Of a stretch of DNA of 64,000 bases, positions 17,654 through 29,558 are shown one piece after another. The stretch lies in contig CM064657.1 of assembly GCA_032717465.1 (NCBI GenBank), forward strand, positions 25,940,966-26,004,965, written 5' to 3'. The translations under genes and the position numbers were made by a program. The notes beneath the pieces were generated by a model. It saw only the letters and a list, made by a program, of their open reading frames with translations, had not been told where the DNA came from and ran no database searches. Numbering within the stretch: position 1 is the stretch's first letter; each line of letters starts with the position of its first letter. The DNA comes from Coenobita brevimanus (Eukaryota; Arthropoda; Malacostraca; Decapoda; Coenobitidae).

Positions 17654-20629
17654 TTTTTTTTTTTTTTATGTGAAGAAGAAGGAACCAAAGGCCATGAGCC
17701 CACAATAACTGTTCCTTCTAAAAGAAAAACAAAATACAAGAGAAAGCCAAATTCAAGATCCGATCATATCGAGATGCCTGGACACACTGCGTTTGAAAGA
17801 CTGGAGATCATAGGAAACAGGAAATATAGACAAAGGGAGACAGTTCCAGAGTTGACCTGTTGCATAAATGAAGGACTGGGAGTAACAGTTAACTCTTGCA
17901 TTAGAGAGATGGACAGAAAAGGGATGAAAGTTTGTTGCTAGACGGGTGCTATGCACCTGTCGAAGAGGTGGAGGAATGCAAGCAGACAGTTCAGAGGAGC
18001 AGTGACCACTGAAGTAGCGATAGAAAAGAGATAAAGATGCAACAGTGCGACAAAGAGACAGAGGTTGTAGGGAGTCAATAAGAGGAGGAGAGTTAATGAG
18101 ACGAAAAGCCTTTGACTCCACCCTATTGAGAAGAGATGTATGTGGGGAACCTCCCCACACATGAGAGTTGTATTCCACACAGGGACGGATAAAACCCATG
18201 TATAGAGTCAACAATAGTGCAGGGGTAAAGAAGGAACAGAGTCAGCTTAGCATACCTAATCTCTTGGAAGCAGATTTTACAAGAGATGTAATATGATCTT
18301 TCCAAGATAAGTCCCGAGTAATTGAAACCCCAAGCATGTTCAAGGATGATGCAGGATTAAGATGAATATTACTGAACATGAGTGGGTACACCTGTGGAAG
18401 ATTTTATTGGGTTGATAGGTGTAAGAACTGAGTCTTTGATGCATTAAAAATAACAAGATTATTTTTACCCCAGTCAGAGATACAAGCCAAGTCAGACATT
18501 AGGTGTGCCATAGCCTCATCCCTTGCCTGTTGAAGCAACTGCTGAGATGGGTGTTGCAGGAACCGAATGGAAAGGTGAATGGTGGAGTCATCAGCATATG
18601 AGTGGATAGGGTTAGATGTACAGCTTAGAAGGTCACTGATGAATAAAAGGAAGAGAGTTGGGGATAGGACAGAGCCCTGAGGAACACCACTGTTGATAGA
18701 TCTAGGAGAAGAATGATGGCCATCTACAACAGCTGCTATAGATTGACCAGAAAGGAAGCTAGAGATGAAGGCACAGATAGGAGGATAGAAACCGTAAGAG
18801 GGCAGTTCGGAAATTAAAGATTTATGTCAGACTCGATCGGAAGGCTTTGAGATGTCAAGTGCAATGGCAAAGCTTTCGCCAAATTCCCGAAAGGAGGATA
18901 ACCAAGAGTCTGAAAGGTAGGTGAGAAGATCGCCAGTGGAGAGTCCCTGACGGAACCCATACTGACGATCAGAAAGAAGGTTGTGATAGGGTAGATACTT
19001 TAAAATTTTTCTATTAAGAATTGACGCAAAAACTTTTGAGATACAGGATGTTGAAGCAATTGGACGATAGTTGGAGGGTTGGGAATGGTCACCCTTCTTT
19101 GGGACTGGCTGAATGAGAGCAAACTTCCACAAGGAGAGGTACAGGTTGACAGACAAAGATGAAAGAGTTTGCCGTGGCAGGGTGTAAGCACAGAAGCACA
19201 GTTCTTGGGAACAACAGGAGGGACTCCATCAGGCCCATTTGCCTTGTTAAGATTGAGGCCTGTGATGGCAGAAAATGCATCAGCTGAAGAAATTTTAATG
19301 TCAGCCATCAGGAAGTCAGAGGGGGGAAGTGATGGAGGAACATCACCGGAATCATCTAAGGTGGAATTGGAGGAGAAAGTCTGAGCGAAGAGATCTGCTT
19401 TATCAGTAGAAGAAATAGCTACAGAGCCATCAGAGTTTAAAAGAGGAGGGAAGGATGATGAGGTAAAGTAATTAGAAAGGTTTTTGGCAAGGTGCCAGAA
19501 GGAGCGGGAAGAATTCAAGTTGGAGAGTTGAGAGCATTTAGTAAGGATGAAATTATTTTTACCAGTGCGAAGAACAGACTTAGCACCATTCCGGGTAGAA
19601 ACGTATAAAAGATGTGATTCAGGGGCAGGTTGGCTCCAGTACCATTTATAAGCCCTCTCGTTGTTGTGGACAGCATTAGAACAAGCTTGATTAAACCAAG
19701 GCTTTCTTGCATTAGTCAAAGGATATGAGAAAGGAATGTATGCTTCCATGCCCGAGAGAATAACATCCGTAATGCACAAGGCACATCCAGATGGCTTCCA
19801 CCCATGGAAGCAATAACCATTCCTGGGAAAATCAAAGAAGTATTGCCTAAGGGCCTCCCAATCTGCAGCTCCAAAGTGCCACAGACGACGTTTCTTTGGA
19901 GGGTTCACAGGCTGTACCGGAGCGATAGGACAGGTTAAGGTGATAAGGTTGTGATCGGAGGAGCCCAGGGGAGAGCAAAGATTAACAAGGTAAGCAGAAG
20001 GATTAATTGTAAGGAAAAGGTCAAGTATGTTGGAGCTCTCTCCAAGGCGGTCAGGGATACGGGTAGGGTGCTGTACAAGCTGCTTTAGGTCATTAAGGAT
20101 AGAAAAGGTGTAGGCTTGTTCACCAGGTGGATCAATGAAAGCAGAGGAGAACCAAAGGTGGTGGTGAACATTGATATCTCCTAGAATGGAGATTTCAGAG
20201 AAAGGAGAAATGGATAGAATGTGTTCCATCGTAGAAGTAAGATAGTTGAAGAATTTTTGATAGTCAGTAGAATTAGGGGATAAGTAAACAGCACAGATAT
20301 ATTTAGTCAAAGAATGATAGGAAAGCCGAAGCCAGAGTGTTGAGAATTCAGAAGAATCAAGTTCAGGAACACGAGAGCAAGATAAGTCGTTGCGTATATA
20401 TACACAATAGCCACCTTTGGCTTTGAAATGAGTATAAAGAAAGTAGGAGGATACAGAAAAGGGTTTGCTGTCTGTTGCTGCAGACAGCTGAGTCTGAGAG
20501 AGGTTTAGAGGAGGACAGGTGGTGCTCAACACAGCAAAAGTTGGAGGAAAGGCCACGAATGTTGCGGAAATGAAGAAGAAGTGAGTCAGACAGTGGTTCC
20601 AGGCAGCTCGGGTCATCACTGGGAGAGGG
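17654..20629 (-). mobile_element. Jockey-superfamily LINE copy J2, inserted in C3
   Basis: The poly(A) end is the T run 17654-17667. The copy is 5'-truncated in the region matching J1 near 11870. Several frameshifts break the ORF. Flanks on both sides join to a continuous C3 sequence with at most a few bases of duplication. Confidence 0.85.
17753..20619 (-). pseudogene. J2 endonuclease-RT ORF, fragmented
   Basis: Three frames (20619-19000, 19156-18827 and 18214-17753) carry the same protein as J1 in order. They include [23 protein letters not shown] and [15 protein letters not shown] frameshifted [20 protein letters not shown], and [17 protein letters not shown]. The C-terminus is intact (LQSFKRSVSRHLDMIGS then stop) and shows what J1 has lost. 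The catalytic YADD region lies in a broken stretch near 18590. It is not functional. Confidence 0.8.
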
Positions 20630-20784
20630 ATTGCAACTTCAGGATTGCATATGACACTGTTAACAGTAATGAGAGTTACAAAAAGAGCCTAAACTACAAA
20701 ATGGGCAACTACCATGACCTAAAGAAGTGCTTATTAGAAAAAGATTGGGAAAAGGAGCTTAGAGGACAAGATTTAAAAGTTATA
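20630..20784 (+). pseudogene. CR1-like copy C3, middle part
   Basis: [16 protein letters not shown], then GNYHDLKKCLLEKDWEKEL, GQDLKVI. This is the region after the endonuclease, matching C4 at 43390-43530. It is cut at a TA dinucleotide by Tigger derivative T1. Confidence 0.75.
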
Positions 20785-21891
20785 CAGTCACTGCTTGCAT
20801 AACGCACGATCAGAGAGCGCGAAACTAGTCATAACACAGCCCATTTTCTTGAGTCACAGAAATAGTTAAAACGCAATTTTGACAAATATTACGCTGGTGG
20901 AGAAATTGCCCATTTCTTAAACAACCGTACTACGATGTTGCAATAGTGAAAACGTGGCCTGAGGTCAAGAATTATGGAATATTTAGTCATTACATGAGAA
21001 AACTTGCCAAAACACGGTAAAAAAAAAAAAGACAAGGTGGGGAAATTCCATCAAAAAGCACTGCATCTGCCCATGACGTATGAATGTCATATGTGTGCAG
21101 GGTGTCATCATGGTCTACTGAGCATTCCCAGCCGACTCCAGTCAACCGTTTCCATGCTCTTTGCCTCAACACATGCTGTGCATTAACTTTGCTTTTTTTT
21201 TTTTTTTTTTTTTTTTTTTGCCATCTGACCTAGTCTGACCATGTTGCCACATTGTGACCCAGCAAGATGGCAGAAGAGTTTGACCCAGGAGCAGAAGCTT
21301 GGTGTGATCAAGTGGAAGGAGAGAGGAGAATGTAATTGTGCCATCGCCAAAGTGTACCAGGTGAATGTGTCAACTATTCGTACAATCCTGGGCAAGAAGG
21401 ACGCCATATTAAAGACAGTGTGAGCCTACAGGGAATCTGGCCTGGTCAGGAGAGTTCGAGTGTCTGACCCAGCACTTGTTATGATGGAAATGTACTTGGT
21501 CATGTACTGCAACCGACAGGAAAGAGAAACAGTTCCAATCGACTATAAATGTATGAAGAACCCTGTGGAGCCAGCGCAGCCAGAGGACCATGCTGGGGAC
21601 CAGTGGGAGTCCTGCCCTGCCTCAGAACCCCAGTCCCCCTCCCCCCAGGAAGCCAACAAACTCTTCAGTTCAAGGTGAGGAATCCTTCAGTGTTTGTATG
21701 TACTGAAGTCATTTTCAGGTAGGTAAATGTCCTAAGAAAAATCCCGGAAAACTGCCCCAAAAGGCGAACTTAGGGTTGGGTTGGATACCATGAAACCCTT
21801 TAACATGTAAATATATGGCTGTATAATGCAGAATTTTCATAAAGCGGGACCTGCCATGAACAATATTTGCGCGATATGTGAACAGTGACTG
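20785..21891 (+). mobile_element. Tigger/pogo deletion derivative T1 with TA duplication
   Basis: The ends are CAGTCACTGCTTGCATAACG at the left and, inverted, CAGTCACTGTTCACATATCG at the right. TA lies on both sides (20783-20784 and 21892-21893). The host C3 sequence is continuous across the insertion (compare C4 near 43375). It holds a long T run at 21192-21219. Confidence 0.85.
21241..21678 (+). pseudogene. T1: CENP-B/psq-type DNA-binding domain of a Tigger transposase
   Basis: QEQKLGVIKWKERGECNCAI then AKVYQVNVSTIRTILGKKD is the N-terminal helix-turn-helix of Tigger/pogo transposases, which binds terminal repeats. A TGA at 21421-21423 interrupts the frame. It continues in phase with RVRVSDPALVMMEMYLVMYC and ends at 21678 in a short PEP-rich tail. 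The second DNA-binding half and the whole catalytic DDE domain are missing, so the element is non-autonomous. The preserved DNA-binding part could in principle compete with full transposase; this is inference. Confidence 0.75.
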
Positions 21892-21893
21892 TA

Positions 21894-21979
21894 TATAGAA
21901 AATTCTGTTAATTTTATAAAATAGGAGACCTGAGTTTGCTTTTACTGGAATCAAGGAGCTACCGGACTAAATTCTTATA
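21894..21979 (+). pseudogene. CR1-like copy C3, continuation after T1
   Basis: TAGAAAATTCTGTTAATTTT then ATAAAATAGG aligns with the C4 segment complementary to 43335-43375. It ends at TA where the T2 left end begins. Confidence 0.55.
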
Positions 21980-22384
21980 CAATGAACCCTTGATATAACG
22001 AACTAATTGGGAGGAGGGGTCAGTTGCTACATCCGAAAGTTCGCTATATATGATGGGAATGGTATTCCTGAGGGATTACTGAACTCAGGTCACTATATAA
22101 GGCGAGTTGTTCGGTCCTACATGCTCACACACAACCTTAACTAACTCTATGAATTTTTACATGGAGAATTCAAGGGTTTATGAACTTGTAAATAAAATAC
22201 AGTATGAAGTAGTGCATATAAATACAACACTGTATGAAGTTGTAAATATAAATACAATACCTATAATATGAATACAGTATATTGTAGTACTGTTACATAA
22301 GACCTACCATGCCAGGAAGGGATACTGTTATCACTGTGGGAAAAAGTGGGAGGCAGGGGGAGGAATTCTGGAGAGGTTGGATGC

Positions 22385-22757
22385 TGACACCACACTGTAC
22401 ACCTGTACAGCAGAGCACACCACATTATACACCTGTACACCAGAGCACACCACACTGTACACCTATACACCAAAGCACATCACACTGTACACCTGTGCAC
22501 CAGAGCACACCATGATATACACACCAGAAATGTACAGTATTACATTAGTCTATCTATTGCCAGATGCCATAATCCCGTAAGGGGAGGCCATTTGACTTTG
22601 AGTTATTTGTTTTACGGAGAAGGGCACTAACCCTCCGCCAACCCACTTGCTGACACGTAGGGAGCACGCACGGTTTGGTTATATGGTTACCACCCAACGT
22701 TGTAAATGGTTTCTTGGATTACAGGAAACCATGAAACCATTTACAATGCTGGGTGGT
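22385..22757. repeat. Foldback repeat F1, left arm
   Basis: It contains 4.5 units of a 30-bp tandem repeat (CACACCACACTGTACACCTG...), then a segment resembling an inverted RTE 3' end (TCTATCTATTGCCAGATGCC). A short palindrome around 22690-22757 follows (ATGGTTTC, spacer, GAAACCAT). The arm reappears inverted at 31898-32175. The last four bases TGGT are the L2 target duplication. Confidence 0.7.
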
Positions 22758-23330
22758 TGTGTCAGCTTGTAGTAATTCCTCAACTAGTCACTAATATATC
22801 AGCTTATTGGAACCCCACAGCTGATCACCAATTTATATATCAGCTTAGACGTGACAGCACTGTTTCAAGCAAGGTTATCAAGATATAACGTTCCGCCTGG
22901 TCGAAGTCACTGCCGGCTGACACTCTCCACCAAATGTCTTCACACACTGGAGATGGTGGGAATCAGTGTAGATCGTAATCCTGTTGAGGGAATTGTAGAG
23001 GTAGAGTGTGCAGGTGAACTGAAAACTGAGCAGATTTCTCTCTCTTTAATGGCCACAGAAAGATACAACTGCGACACAGGGAGAACCCAGAGTATATACG
23101 TCCCTCTTGTTTGAATGATAAGTGCGTTCTGCTCTAGCTGGCCGGCTTCCCCTCTGGGAGTGGCGCTGAGGTCAGCATAAATATAGAGGTGCCAAACCCC
23201 ACAGACAACTGGGATTTATACATGAATAGAAGCATCACAGCTTTGTCATGCACATTATACACCTCAATAAAGTAGTATTTATTACATTACAGTATACCAC
23301 CAGGGTAAATATTTCCCCCAAGACTTTAAA

Positions 23331-25093
23331 CAGTAATCCCTCTAATATCCGAACGCCCAATATCCGAACATCCCCACTAACCGGACATAATCATCCTGGG
23401 ATCCAATATTCCGCCAAAAACCGCAAAAAATTTGAAAAAAAAAAAAAACTTTTTTCCCACCCGTAATTTGAAATTGCCGCCTGGCGCCGAACAGCTGTTA
23501 CACCATGGTCCCTTCACCCCTTCCTTCCTCCCCCCTCCCCTGTCAAGGTTGCCATTTGGTATTTTTCATGACCAAGTATGGGCCAATTTGGTAATGAAAA
23601 ATTCATTTGGTAATGAATCAGAATAATGCATTACCAAATGGATTTTTCACACGTATGAGGATACACAGGATGGAGATGGTGGATTGTTTGCTCTCTCTGA
23701 GTAATCTGCTACCTTACATAGTGTGAAAATAATCAACATGGTGTTAATTATAAGGAGAGTGATTACATGTATTTCCACTTGTTTTTTTTTTTTTTTTTCA
23801 CCTCTTTGAGAGAGGTGAAGTCAGTGAAAGTACAGCGAGGTTGGATGGTGAGGAATTGGAAAATGTGAGTACGTTTAAGTACTTCGGTAGTGTGATGAGT
23901 AAGGATGGAGGTTTCGAGGGTGAAGTGCTTGAAAGGGTACAGCAGGGAAGAAAGGTTGCTGGTTCTTTGAAAGCAGTGATAAGAAACAGGGAAGTGAGCA
24001 TGGAAGTGAAAAAGTTACTACATGACAGTATTGTGATACCAACTCTAACGTACGGAAGTGAAGCTTGGACATTGTTGGAAGGACACAAGTCAAGAGTGAG
24101 AGCCGTGGAAATGAGTCACATGGAGAGACAGGCTGACGAATGAGGATATAAAGGAGTGTTGTGGTGTTGATGTGGATGTGATAGGAAGTGTTATGAGGAA
24201 CACACTGAGGTGGTTTGGCCATGTGGAGAGGATGGAGGGTGAAAGACTGATGAAGAGAGTGTATGTGAGTGAGGTGGAGGGGGAAAAAGGGAGGGGGAGG
24301 CCGAGGATGAGATGGAGAGATGGGGTGGTGAGGTATATGAGAGAGGGGGGTGTGAGTTGGGAGCAGGGGAGTGAAATGGCGGGGGACAGGGCGACTTGGA
24401 GGCGATTTGTTTGTGGCCACTCCAAACGGGATTGAGGCGTCTGGCAATAGATAGATAGATAGATAGATAGATAATTAGTGAAGAATAAATGCTAGCTTTA
24501 CGAAATTGGTAATGAAAAGTTAAATTTGGTAATGAAAGTTGAGGAGATTGGTAATGTGGCCGTTGCGATCTGGCAACTCTGTTACCCCGCCATCATCAAC
24601 AGTCACAGCCTAACTCCGATCGAGAGCAGATGCTCATAGCAGTGCAAGCCACAGGTGTTTGTTTTTTTTGTGAATAAACAGTGAATAAGCTGCAATACCT
24701 TGCCACTAGAACACACAGGAATTTACAGTGTTGTGCAGTGTTAAGAAATTAGAATTTAGAGTGCAGAGGATTAACTGTGGACTGCAAACTGGCAGTTCAA
24801 ACCAGTCCAGGAGCCAGGGACTTGTAAGTACCCAGAATGTTTAATATTGTATAAACTCACCTCTAAAACCTCGTTTTATGGTTCTTTTGCATTTATTTCA
24901 GTCTTTTATGTCCCTTATTGGTGTGATTTGGGTCTTAAATAGGTGCAATGCATGTCCAGAGGGAGCTGTATAGGTGTTTCTCTGAGTTAGGGTCCATAAG
25001 TACAAGTCCGTAAGCTGGGGCCCAATATCCGGACAGGACCACTATCCGGACCTGCCTATGGCTCTATTACATCAGATATTGGAGGGATTACTG
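23331..25093 (+). mobile_element. Non-autonomous Tigger-type element T3 in the L2 LTR
   Basis: The ends are CAGTAATCCCTCTAATATCC and, inverted, CAGTAATCCCTCCAATATCT. TA is kept on the right side; on the left the expected TA is missing. The first 450 bases match T5 (61953 on). It has no transposase. Repeated TTGGTAATGAA motifs lie near both ends. RTE copy A3 is inserted inside. Confidence 0.8.
23803..24473 (+). mobile_element. RTE-type LINE copy A3 (3' fragment)
   Basis: It is preceded by an 18-base T run and starts CTTTGAGAGAGGTGAAGTC. It encodes KYFGSVMSKDGGFEGEVL, SEAWTLLEGHKSRVRAVEMS and RNTLRWFGHVERMEGERL, with a 26-base deletion near 24115 that shifts the frame. It ends GGGATTGAGGCGTCTGGCAA plus (TAGA)n. 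It contains no RT catalytic site. Confidence 0.8.
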
Positions 25094-25475
25094 TATATAC
25101 ATTTCATATTTCTCTATCGCCTTCCCTTTACTCTCGTTCTTTATGATAGAAAATGCTGGGCTCTGCAAATCTAGTGCTCACCTCATTCCCACACCACACT
25201 ACACTAAAGTGGTATCTGGATTCTTATCTCAACGCTACAACACATTTTCTCTAAATATGAATAACATGATATGCACAGTAGCGAGAGACATGCTCCAACG
25301 TGGAAAAAAAATGTCAGACACTAAAACATTGCTCAGCCACACCTTTTCAACATCCCCATTGACACTGTTGTCTTAACTACCGTGTAGCCTAACGAATGTG
25401 TAGGATAGCTAACTATGCAGGCAAGTCCAATTGTGATCTGCGAGTACAGACCCGTGGTTTTAGTGGGTATCTAGT

Positions 25476-26556
25476 TCAGCCTCGTGGATAGTAGCCCCAA
25501 AGACAAACACAGGACAAGACCACAATATGTAGAAGACCAATGTCAGGACCAAAATAGGAAGGAGAAAGGTATGAAGGGAGATAGGACAGTACATATGGTT
25601 CTAAATCAGTCTTGTTCAGGTGGGTGAGGAACTGTATGTCTTTGAGCACACCAGACAGCCTGTTCACATTCAAGGTAGAAACATTGAATGAAGGTAAAAA
25701 TGGTTGTAACTGGGACGAGAAGTTCACCGGCAAGGCTAGATGGTGCTTGTTAGGTAGAACTGCTATCTTTTTACTGTGCAACTCACAATAAGCGGGTGCA
25801 ACATAGTAACCCTTTACCGTAAGGAACTGGTCTTGTGAGGCACATGTTAGTGTTACGTCCTCTGCCTCAGGAAAGAAGTATTGTTTCGCATGTACATGAG
25901 CATGGAAAACTGACTTCAATTGAATGGGTTGGAAAGTGCAGTGTTGCAATGCAGAGGAAGTGTTTGTGTTCAACAAGGCCATCTTACACTTCTCCATCCC
26001 TGTTGGAATGAAGACAAAATGGAAAGCAGGACATACATGGAGATCAAGAAATGAGGCCTTACAATTCTCAAAGTCATCCACAGTCATTTCTGCTATATAC
26101 CCTTTGTCATCCAACACAACTAGCACCTCTGGTCCCTCATTCTGAATGACAAGTATATTGTTAGTAGTAGCAAAAGGGAAAGGAATGAACCACCATGCAC
26201 TGTATGTTACAACATTCCTCATAGGTACCAATATCAGGATGCCATCATGGGTCAACTGGGCCTCTAACAATGGGTAATAATATTCCAGTTGACTCATACC
26301 AAAAAGTGGCGTAACTCCATGCTTCACCATAGCTACATCAAGAGCATTGATTAAAATGTGAGTAGGAAGCAATAAATCATTAACCCTATTCAAACTTGCA
26401 TCAATTAAGCCGTCCACCATATTGGCTGCATGCGACTCCAAAACAGTGGTTGACACATCGAGAGCATGTAAATACTCAGCAATTAACACTAAGTTAGTCA
26501 GGGTTGGTAAGTTGGTTTGGATGTTGTTCACAACTCCTACGAGATGGTTGGTGGTC
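25476..26556 (-). pseudogene. L2 env, C-terminal part
   Basis: About 360 residues continue the envelope protein begun at 28722, after the PB insertion. LIDASLNRVNDLLLPTHILI is a helical segment of the kind found downstream of the fusion peptide in F-type fusion proteins of Gypsy errantiviruses and baculoviruses. The middle has several cysteines (FENCKASFLDLHVCPAFHF, EKCKMAL, LQHCTF). Near the C-terminus IGLLHIVVLSCVCLWGYY is a probable membrane anchor. The first 25 codons of the open frame (26636-26561) come from PB and are not env. The frame does not join in phase with 28009. The protein would sit in the membrane and fuse membranes if whole; this copy is broken. Confidence 0.65.
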
Positions 26557-26560
26557 TTAA

Positions 26561-28008
26561 CCCCTAGGGTACGCAATTCTCCAGCCTCGACTGCCCCCCA
26601 GGACGCAAAAACAGGCCAATTTTTCGACTTCCTCAAAGGTTAAAAGTTTTATGCCCGATTTATAGAGCTTGAATTTACACACCTGAAAACGCAAACCCCA
26701 CCCTCCTAGACCCAATAGTTACCGAGCTATGGTCCATCAATGTTTGTAATAGTTACCCGTCGCGGCCCCGGCGAAAGAAAATATGCCGCTCGCACCTGTT
26801 TTCTTCACAACAATACATACAAAAATCACCAAAATTAATTTTTTTTGGTGTGTATAGATGTTATAAACCATTGTAATGTGCTTAGAAAAAAATAAAATAG
26901 TGACAAGCCCCCTAGATAAATATGATAAATAAAAATTATCCTTCCCTCCTCTCCTCATATCTCCAATCCCCTCCCTCCCCTTCCCTTCCCCTCGCCTAAC
27001 CTCCCCTCCCCTTTCCCCTTCCCTCCCCGCCGAGCTGTCAAATCTAGCAAGGGAAATTGGTCATGAACACCCCCAATAAAAATATGATAAATAGTAAAAA
27101 TTATCCTCCCCTTCTCTCCCCTCTTCAAACCTCCAGTCCCCTCCCTCCCCTTCTCTTCCCTCCCCTCCCCTCCTCTCTCCTCTCCTTCCCTTCCCTCCCC
27201 TCGCCTAACCTCCCCTTCCCCCTCGCCTAACCTCCCCTTCCCCCTCCCCTCCCCTCCGAGCTGTCAAATCTAGTTTTCGTTTCGTTTTGAAGGCTCCAAC
27301 ATGCTTCCATGCGTCGGCATAAAATAAAATGTCTTTTTCAAGTGGGTTTCGAATAAAGACAGCTAAAATAACCATGGTGTGCATATCTGTATGCAGACAC
27401 CAATAAATTACAGGTAATGATTCAAAAACACGTGCCATAAAGTGTAAATAATACGCAAAATATTCGAGGCCGGGGAGGTGCTAGGGGGTTCGGGTGGGGG
27501 GTGGAGGGGTGGGGGGTGCTGATAATGCCAGGAGGGGGTGGATGGGGATGGAGGGATGGGAGGAGACCACCACAAGACACAAAGGAAGGGCCAAAGTGGA
27601 GTACAGGGACATGGAGGGAGGGTAGGGGGGAAATACCTTCCCCCCAGTTGACTGGGGAAGGGGATGTGAGGGGGGGATCAACATGGGAGGGGGGGATGCA
27701 TGAGGAGGGGTTGGGAGGGGTTGTTGTGGTGGTAAGAATGGTGGGAGGTAGGGTAGTAACAAGGTAGTGGAGTAGAGGGACGTGGCAAGAGGGAGGTAGA
27801 GGGTACTCCCCCCACCACCTGGGTACGGGCCTGGGTTCCCCCTCTAGTGTGTCCAACACCTAGTTCTGATTGGTTAGAAGCCATCTACGTCACAGCTGGG
27901 GTGGAGCCAGCTGCCGCCAGTTTTTTGTGTATGTTGTATGATCGGTGTTGCTCGTCCTCTTAAGATATTGCACAAAAAGCCCGATTGATGAAATTAGCAC
28001 TTGAGGGG
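26561..28008. mobile_element. piggyBac-type non-autonomous element PB inside env
   Basis: TTAA occurs on both sides (26557-26560 and 28009-28012). The ends are CCCCTAGGGT and, inverted, CCCCTCAAGT, which fits piggyBac's TTAA target and CCC-type ends. There is no transposase. The interior has C/T-rich blocks (26936-27260), with the segment ending CCGAGCTGTCAAATCTAG present twice, and a G-rich block (27478-27850). Confidence 0.6.
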
Positions 28009-28722
28009 TTAATTACCTAACTGTTCATACATGTGTACGATTAGCCTGTTATTCGCCTTAGCCGCCGATGCCAAATCATGCATCTGTCTCCCCAATTGCA
28101 CTACGTCCTTGTCTAGCACTGTACCAAAAAGCTTTTGAGACAGGATACCTAGGAGATCCACAAGTCCTCTCTTAGTACGTGCATGGACATGCTTGAAAAG
28201 ATCAGAGTTTGCATTAGGTAATGTGACATGTAATTTAGTGAGCCTGTCTGTGAGCCTATCTATATGTCCAGTGTGAAGCTCGGTTATACCATGCAAGGTT
28301 TATACCAAAGCTTCATTATCTGAGGTCGTCAACTGTGAGTTCCGGTTGAATAGCTTGCCGACTTCGAACAGTTGCTGTTTGAGGTGAAACAATCCCTTAG
28401 AGACCTCTTTAACAGTATCTGGAGCTTGGAGATATCCTTTCATTGGATAGTAGATGCATACTGCATCCTCTGCTACCACTACCTCTCCAAGTAGGCTCTT
28501 CAGTACTCCTGGCATCAACACAATCGTGTCCGTGTCCGACATCGTTCCATAGGTCCACTCCAAGCAACACAAGAGGAGTACAAGTGCAAGCCACATGTCT
28601 GTAAGAGAAGATACTCCCTTAATCACTCTTACTGTGGGATTGTAGCTTGCTGCGATACTCTTGGTTAGGGACAGGTATGGACGACGACATAGACTGCGAA
28701 GAAGACAGCAGGGACAACACAT
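28009..28722 (-). pseudogene. L2 env, N-terminal part with signal peptide and furin/fusion site
   Basis: A hydrophobic WLALVLLLCCLEWTYG near residues 43-58 is a probable signal peptide. The frame has one in-frame TAA at 28300-28302. It continues in phase to HARTKRGLVDLLGILSQ and KLFGTVLDKDVVQL. R-x-K-R followed by a glycine-led hydrophobic stretch and LFGT is the cleavage site plus fusion peptide pattern of baculovirus F proteins and Gypsy-type Env. The protein ends at the PB insertion (VHMYEQLGN). It lies directly after integrase on the minus strand, the usual place of env. The start codon cannot be fixed, because env is normally made from a spliced RNA. Confidence 0.7.
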
Positions 28723-28729
28723 CAGACGA

Positions 28730-29558
28730 TTAGTTAGTTAGGCCTAGCTCTTGACTTACTGGTTTGATCCTATCAGCATGTACTGCCTCCTGAGTTCCAT
28801 TAGCATCATCCCTTATTCGATAAGTATGTCCACGCACGTGTTCCACAATGGTATATGATCCGCGTAACTTGGGTCTGAGCTTGGAAGTTCTCTCAGGGTT
28901 GTTGATCATAACCTTTTGGCCTATCTCCAACGTCTTTTCTTGACTATCTTTGTGTTGTTTCACCATCATCTCTGCTCTTGAGGCTTTTAATCTTTTTTGT
29001 ACTTCACTATGTATACATTGGAAATTTGCAAGCTGGACTTTGGTATACAGTACTGTAATTCTCTTGATTATACACTGGGGTAGGAGGTCCAGCCAGTAAA
29101 TCGTAGGGTAACACCTTCTCCTCTCCATAAAAGACATAATAAGGAGATTTCCCCATTGACAAATTTTCTGAGGAGTTGATGGCCGCCGCTACATGTTGTA
29201 ACCAGTCTTGCCAGTCCTCTTGCAAGTTTATCGCTGGTCTCAAGACTTCCAGTATCTTCCTATTTGTCCTCTCCACAAGGCCAATGATCTTGGGACTGTA
29301 AGGTGTAATGAAGAATTGCCTTACCCCATACGTACGACAGATTTCCTCTAACACTTGGTTACAAAATTCACTGCCATTATCGCTGAGCAATACCTTGGGT
29401 GTCGAGTATGGACGAATCACTGAGGTTACAAAAGCATGCGCCACCTCCTCTGCAGTTTTCATCTGTAAAGGTGCTAAAACAGTGAATCGTGAAAAATGGT
29501 CCACTGCCACCAGTACATAACTTGAGCCTTGATGACTCCTTGGCATACGTGTGTACAA
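28730..29558 (-). pseudogene. L2 integrase, truncated and frameshifted
   Basis: Frame 29558-29007 has YVLVAVDHFSRFTVLAPLQM, then KVLLSDNGSEFCNQVLEEIC (second catalytic Asp) and TPYSPKIIGLVERTNRKILE (catalytic Glu). A shift near 29040 moves to frame 29137-28730, with EVQKRLKASRAEMMVKQHKD and a GPY/F-like end (LRGSYTIVEHVRGHTYRIRD, HADRIKP). The zinc-binding HHCC domain and the first catalytic Asp are missing; the frame begins just after that point, at the internal deletion. Env starts only eight bases after the stop. It cannot be functional. Confidence 0.8.

Larger units (their letters stand above)
22758..25328 (-). repeat. L2 3' LTR, split by Tigger T3
   Basis: 22758-23330 and about 25096-25328 match the 5' LTR at 31092-31897 nearly base for base. 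Insertion of T3 (23331-25093) separates the two halves. Confidence 0.85.

Noticed and set aside
22386..22520. CRISPR-like direct repeats
   Set aside because: The 30-bp units follow one another without unique spacers, and the genome is eukaryotic.
27422..27859. Proline-rich frames in PB
   Set aside because: They come from G-rich/C-rich simple sequence within a non-coding insertion.
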